Source: an uncultured Spirochaetia bacterium (GTDB taxonomy: Bacteria > Spirochaetota > UBA6919). From it: a stretch of 8,189 nt of DNA. Where the stretch lies: assembly GCA_913053665.1 (NCBI GenBank), contig CAJXGR010000136.1:1-8189 (forward strand), given 5' to 3'. Shown piece by piece: positions 6,305 through 8,189 of this stretch. Both the position numbers and the translations under genes were made by a program. Below the pieces are notes generated by a model. The model did not search any database. It saw only the letters and a program-made list of their open reading frames with translations, and was not told where the DNA came from. How positions within the stretch are numbered: position 1 is the stretch's first letter; every line of letters starts with the position of its first letter.

Positions 6305-7360
6305 TTAGTCCGGTTGTGATGCTAGCAGTTGACCACAGGCCGCTGAAATATCCCGCCCCTTCCTTTTGCGTTGAACCACTTCCAACCTGGAGTATTGGAA
6401 GTTTTTGACGAACTGATCTACTTCATAGGGAGTGGGAGATTGATAATCACAGCCTGATACAGGATTATAGGGAATCAGGTTTAAGTTGAAATGAAGCTCT
6501 TTAGAGAGCTTAACGATCTTTTTGGCATCCCCTTTTCTCATATTCACACCTTTAATCAGGACGTATTCAAAAGTAAAGCGTCTTCCAGTCTTTTCTTGAT
6601 AAAAATGACAGGCTCCTATCACTTCCTGAAGAGTGATTTTCTGGGCAAAAGGCATGATTTCTGCCCTAAGCTCTTGATCGGGAGCATTGAGGGAAACGGC
6701 TAATTGGATATTCATACTCTCATCCGCTAATCTACGAATACCTTTGGCTATGCCTGCTGTGGATACAGTAATTCGTTTAATCCCAACATCCAGACCATCC
6801 TTTGAGTTCAGGATGCGAATGGAATTGATAACATTATTGTAGTTCAGTAAGGGTTCTCCCATCCCCATGAACACTATATTGTGGATGGATCCATGTTTAT
6901 CCTTTAAGTAGAGGAACTGATCCAGGATCTCACCGGGCTTTAGATTGCGTTTGATCTCCATTTGTCCTGTGGCACAGAATCGGCAGTTGAGGGAACAACC
7001 TACTTGTGAGGATAGACACAATGTATTCCTTGAGCCATCCTTAATGACTACAGATTCAATTCTTAGGCCGTCGGACAGTCCAAAAAGATATTTGTGGGTA
7101 TTCTTATCCTGACTGATTTGGTGGTCCAGATTCCCTAAAGAACTTATGACAAAGTGTTCAGCCAGGTAGGTTCTAAGGCTCTCAGGGAGATTTTTCATAT
7201 CGGAGAACTGATTGAGCCTCTTCTGATAAAGAAACTGAAAGATCTGTTGACTTCTGTACTTTTCAAAGCCAGCTTCCATGAGAACCTGGGATAAGTCATT
7301 CTGAGTCAAGGAGTAAATGGAGCTCCGTTTAAGTTGATCTGTGGTCTTTAATGTCATCAT
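6305..7360 (-). CDS. rlmN: 23S rRNA / tRNA adenine-C2 methyltransferase RlmN
   Basis: RlmN is a radical-SAM enzyme that makes 2-methyladenosine at A2503 of 23S rRNA and at A37 of some tRNAs, using two SAM molecules and a methylated cysteine intermediate. The 351-residue length is normal. Visible are the 4Fe-4S triad C122-x3-C126-x2-C129 in QVGCSLNCRFCATGQ, the SAM-binding GMGEP (166-170), KRITVSTAG (195-203), LAVSLNAP (220-227), FEYVLIKGVN (264-273), NLIPYNP (294-300) and the methyl-carrier Cys342 in DISAACGQL (337-345). All catalytic cysteines are present. The start has no Shine-Dalgarno. Instead a seven-codon ORF ends across it as ATGA. A promoter with a perfect TTGACA lies about 75-100 bases upstream. 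The second Met, one codon in, is an alternative start. Gene order does not suggest a shared pathway with its neighbours. Confidence 0.97.
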   Translation of the reverse strand: MMTLKTTDQLKRSSIYSLTQNDLSQVLMEAGFEKYRSQQIFQFLYQKRLNQFSDMKNLPESLRTYLAEHFVISSLGNLDHQISQDKNTHKYLFGLSDGLRIESVVIKDGSRNTLCLSSQVGCSLNCRFCATGQMEIKRNLKPGEILDQFLYLKDKHGSIHNIVFMGMGEPLLNYNNVINSIRILNSKDGLDVGIKRITVSTAGIAKGIRRLADESMNIQLAVSLNAPDQELRAEIMPFAQKITLQEVIGACHFYQEKTGRRFTFEYVLIKGVNMRKGDAKKIVKLSKELHFNLNLIPYNPVSGCDYQSPTPYEVDQFVKNFQYSRLEVVQRKRKGRDISAACGQLLASQPD

Positions 7361-7380
7361 GGTTTAATTTTATTCATCAT
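7357..7380 (-). CDS. Seven-codon leader ORF overlapping the rlmN start
   Basis: On the minus strand ATG ATG AAT AAA ATT AAA CCA TGA reads MMNKIKP and stops. Its TGA overlaps the rlmN ATG as ATGA. A TAA stands immediately before it, so the frame cannot extend upstream. It has no clear Shine-Dalgarno, and neither does rlmN. A ribosome finishing this ORF could reinitiate at rlmN. It may equally be chance in AT-rich leader sequence; nothing beyond the overlap, the double ATG and the missing rlmN Shine-Dalgarno supports it. Confidence 0.25.
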   Translation of the reverse strand: MMNKIKP

Positions 7381-7433
7381 TTAGAGGTATATTCAAGTAT
7401 TTGAAGTCATATTTATATCGATCGTAAGGTGAA

Positions 7434-7462
7434 AGGATAATATACACGTCACCTATTGTCAA
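7434..7462 (-). promoter_or_regulatory. Putative strong sigma-70 promoter of rlmN
   Basis: TTGACA (7457-7462, minus strand) is a perfect -35. After exactly 17 bases comes TATCCT (7434-7439), matching four of six -10 positions. The transcript would begin near 7427 and carry a leader of about 66 bases before the rlmN ATG. Confidence 0.6.
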
Positions 7463-7478
7463 GATTTAATTGAGTGGA

Positions 7479-7488
7479 ATTGTACAAT
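7479..7488. promoter_or_regulatory. Short palindrome upstream of the rlmN promoter
   Basis: ATTGTACAAT is a perfect 10-base palindrome lying 16 bases upstream of the rlmN -35, flanked by GGA on one side and TTCC a few bases away on the other. It could be a binding site for a dimeric regulator, but a palindrome of this length in AT-rich DNA may arise by chance. Confidence 0.2.
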
Positions 7489-7521
7489 ATGTTCCTACAT
7501 GATTTTGTATTTTCCACACAC

Positions 7522-8121
7522 TTACTTCATATCCAACTTGTTTTTAATCTCATGAATCAAATCACCCACTTTTTCCTCTACTTTTAAGGGGATTCCTGAT
7601 TCCTGGGTCATCAACTGTATGATAGACCGGACGTCTTCCAGCTTCTCAAGCATTTTTTCCCCCTGTGGAGCATCCATTCCTAAGGTCTCAATCTCATTGA
7701 GTGTCTCCAGAAGGTTCTTGTACAGAGGATTCATCTCTTCCAGCCCACCGGGGAAAGCTTTTCCCTCTCCGTGATAGTGGTAATGGTGGATGTTATTTAT
7801 ACATCGAATACTTTGATCTCCACCATGTATCACAATATTTAAAGGAGAACTTTGTTCCTCATCCCCTTTAAGAAACTTAAACTGCTCATAATGCTTAAGT
7901 CCTTTCTCGCTGATTACATAGCCTGAGCGATTACTGCGAACTAAAGCGACTTTCTTTAGCTCACCGAGAGCCTTTTGTATCTTTGTAACCTCCTCATCGT
8001 AGCTACAATTCAGCTTTTCAGCAATCACCTTTTCGGTGAGTTCAGATTCCATTAAATCATGGTATTGGTGATATAATAACTTGAGTATCTTCAAGGAAAT
8101 CATTTCCAGATCATCCCACAT
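7522..8121 (-). CDS. Winged-helix-like protein with histidine cluster, unknown function
   Basis: I do not recognise this 199-residue cytoplasmic protein as a named family. Residues 5-80 look like a winged helix: helices at 6-24 and 28-38 (ELTEKVIAEKLNC), a probable recognition helix at 43-57 (EEVTKIQKALGELKK) and a wing ALVRSNRSGYVISEKG (59-74). A linker follows, then two probable strands NIVIHGG (95-101) and SIRCINNIHHYHYHG (104-118), the latter with histidines 112, 113, 115 and 117. The C-terminal part (128-199) is charged and helical, with heptad-like LEKLEDVRSIIQL and VGDLIHEIKNKL, and could dimerise. It may be a DNA-binding regulator, perhaps sensing metal, but that is inference. The start is firmly set by GGAGG (8128-8132), six bases before the ATG. 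It ends 161 bases upstream of rlmN, which has its own promoter. Confidence 0.75.
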   Translation of the reverse strand: MWDDLEMISLKILKLLYHQYHDLMESELTEKVIAEKLNCSYDEEVTKIQKALGELKKVALVRSNRSGYVISEKGLKHYEQFKFLKGDEEQSSPLNIVIHGGDQSIRCINNIHHYHYHGEGKAFPGGLEEMNPLYKNLLETLNEIETLGMDAPQGEKMLEKLEDVRSIIQLMTQESGIPLKVEEKVGDLIHEIKNKLDMK

Positions 8122-8156
8122 CCTGAACCTCCAATTGAAGTTTAATTTGAAAAGCT

Positions 8157-8185
8157 ATCATAGCAAATAGTAAAAGGCAAATTAA
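8157..8185 (-). promoter_or_regulatory. Possible promoter of the winged-helix gene
   Basis: TATGAT (8157-8162, minus strand) matches five of six -10 positions. A weak TTAATT (8180-8185) lies 17 bases upstream. The predicted start, near 8150, leaves a leader of about 30 bases that includes the strong Shine-Dalgarno. The weak -35 and the window edge limit certainty. Confidence 0.3.
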
Positions 8186-8189
8186 TTTT

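Noticed and set aside
1..8189. CRISPR array, tRNA or rRNA genes, insertion sequence, defence island
   Set aside because: No regularly spaced repeats, no tRNA-like arms or rRNA sequence, no transposase, nuclease or toxin signatures were found on either strand.

Overview
The window reads as a chromosomal stretch of a moderately AT-rich bacterium. A spirochaete is my best guess. The main hint is the first gene, a lipoprotein whose layout (Lipobox, an NHL/beta-propeller-like core, an FLP...IEKIEI...YY segment) resembles a lipoprotein family I remember from Leptospira and Treponema. This placement is an inference and has not been tested by any search.

Left half, plus strand (100-3721): a secreted lipoprotein; a short signal-peptide ORF broken by an apparent +1 frameshift (1509-1620); a TldE/PmbA-type protein; and a small exported protein with YwqK/MORN_2-like repeats. 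The last two are tightly spaced and probably cotranscribed. No TldD partner is present.

Right half, minus strand (3718-8121, read right to left): an unidentified winged-helix-like protein with a histidine cluster, rlmN (23S rRNA/tRNA adenine C2 methyltransferase), an unknown five-helix membrane protein of markedly lower G+C, a YjbQ/UPF0047 protein, and hisG. The HisG is long and resembles the plant/yeast-type enzyme, and no other his genes are visible. The two arms of the window meet tail to tail with a 4-bp overlap, TTAA, that supplies both stop codons.

Between genes there are three short palindromic elements: a perfect 36-bp palindrome at the left edge and two hairpins downstream of rlmN. 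All look like dispersed REP-type repeats. Promoter-like sequences can be read upstream of rlmN (perfect TTGACA), hisG, the membrane protein and, weakly, the winged-helix gene. A 9-bp-arm palindrome lies in the hisG leader, and a seven-codon leader ORF overlaps the rlmN start as ATGA.

The genes do not form one obvious pathway; most are housekeeping or cell-envelope genes. I see no convincing undescribed multi-gene system. The points most worth following are the rlmN leader ORF, the three palindromes, the broken secreted ORF, the low-G+C membrane gene and the histidine-rich winged-helix protein.
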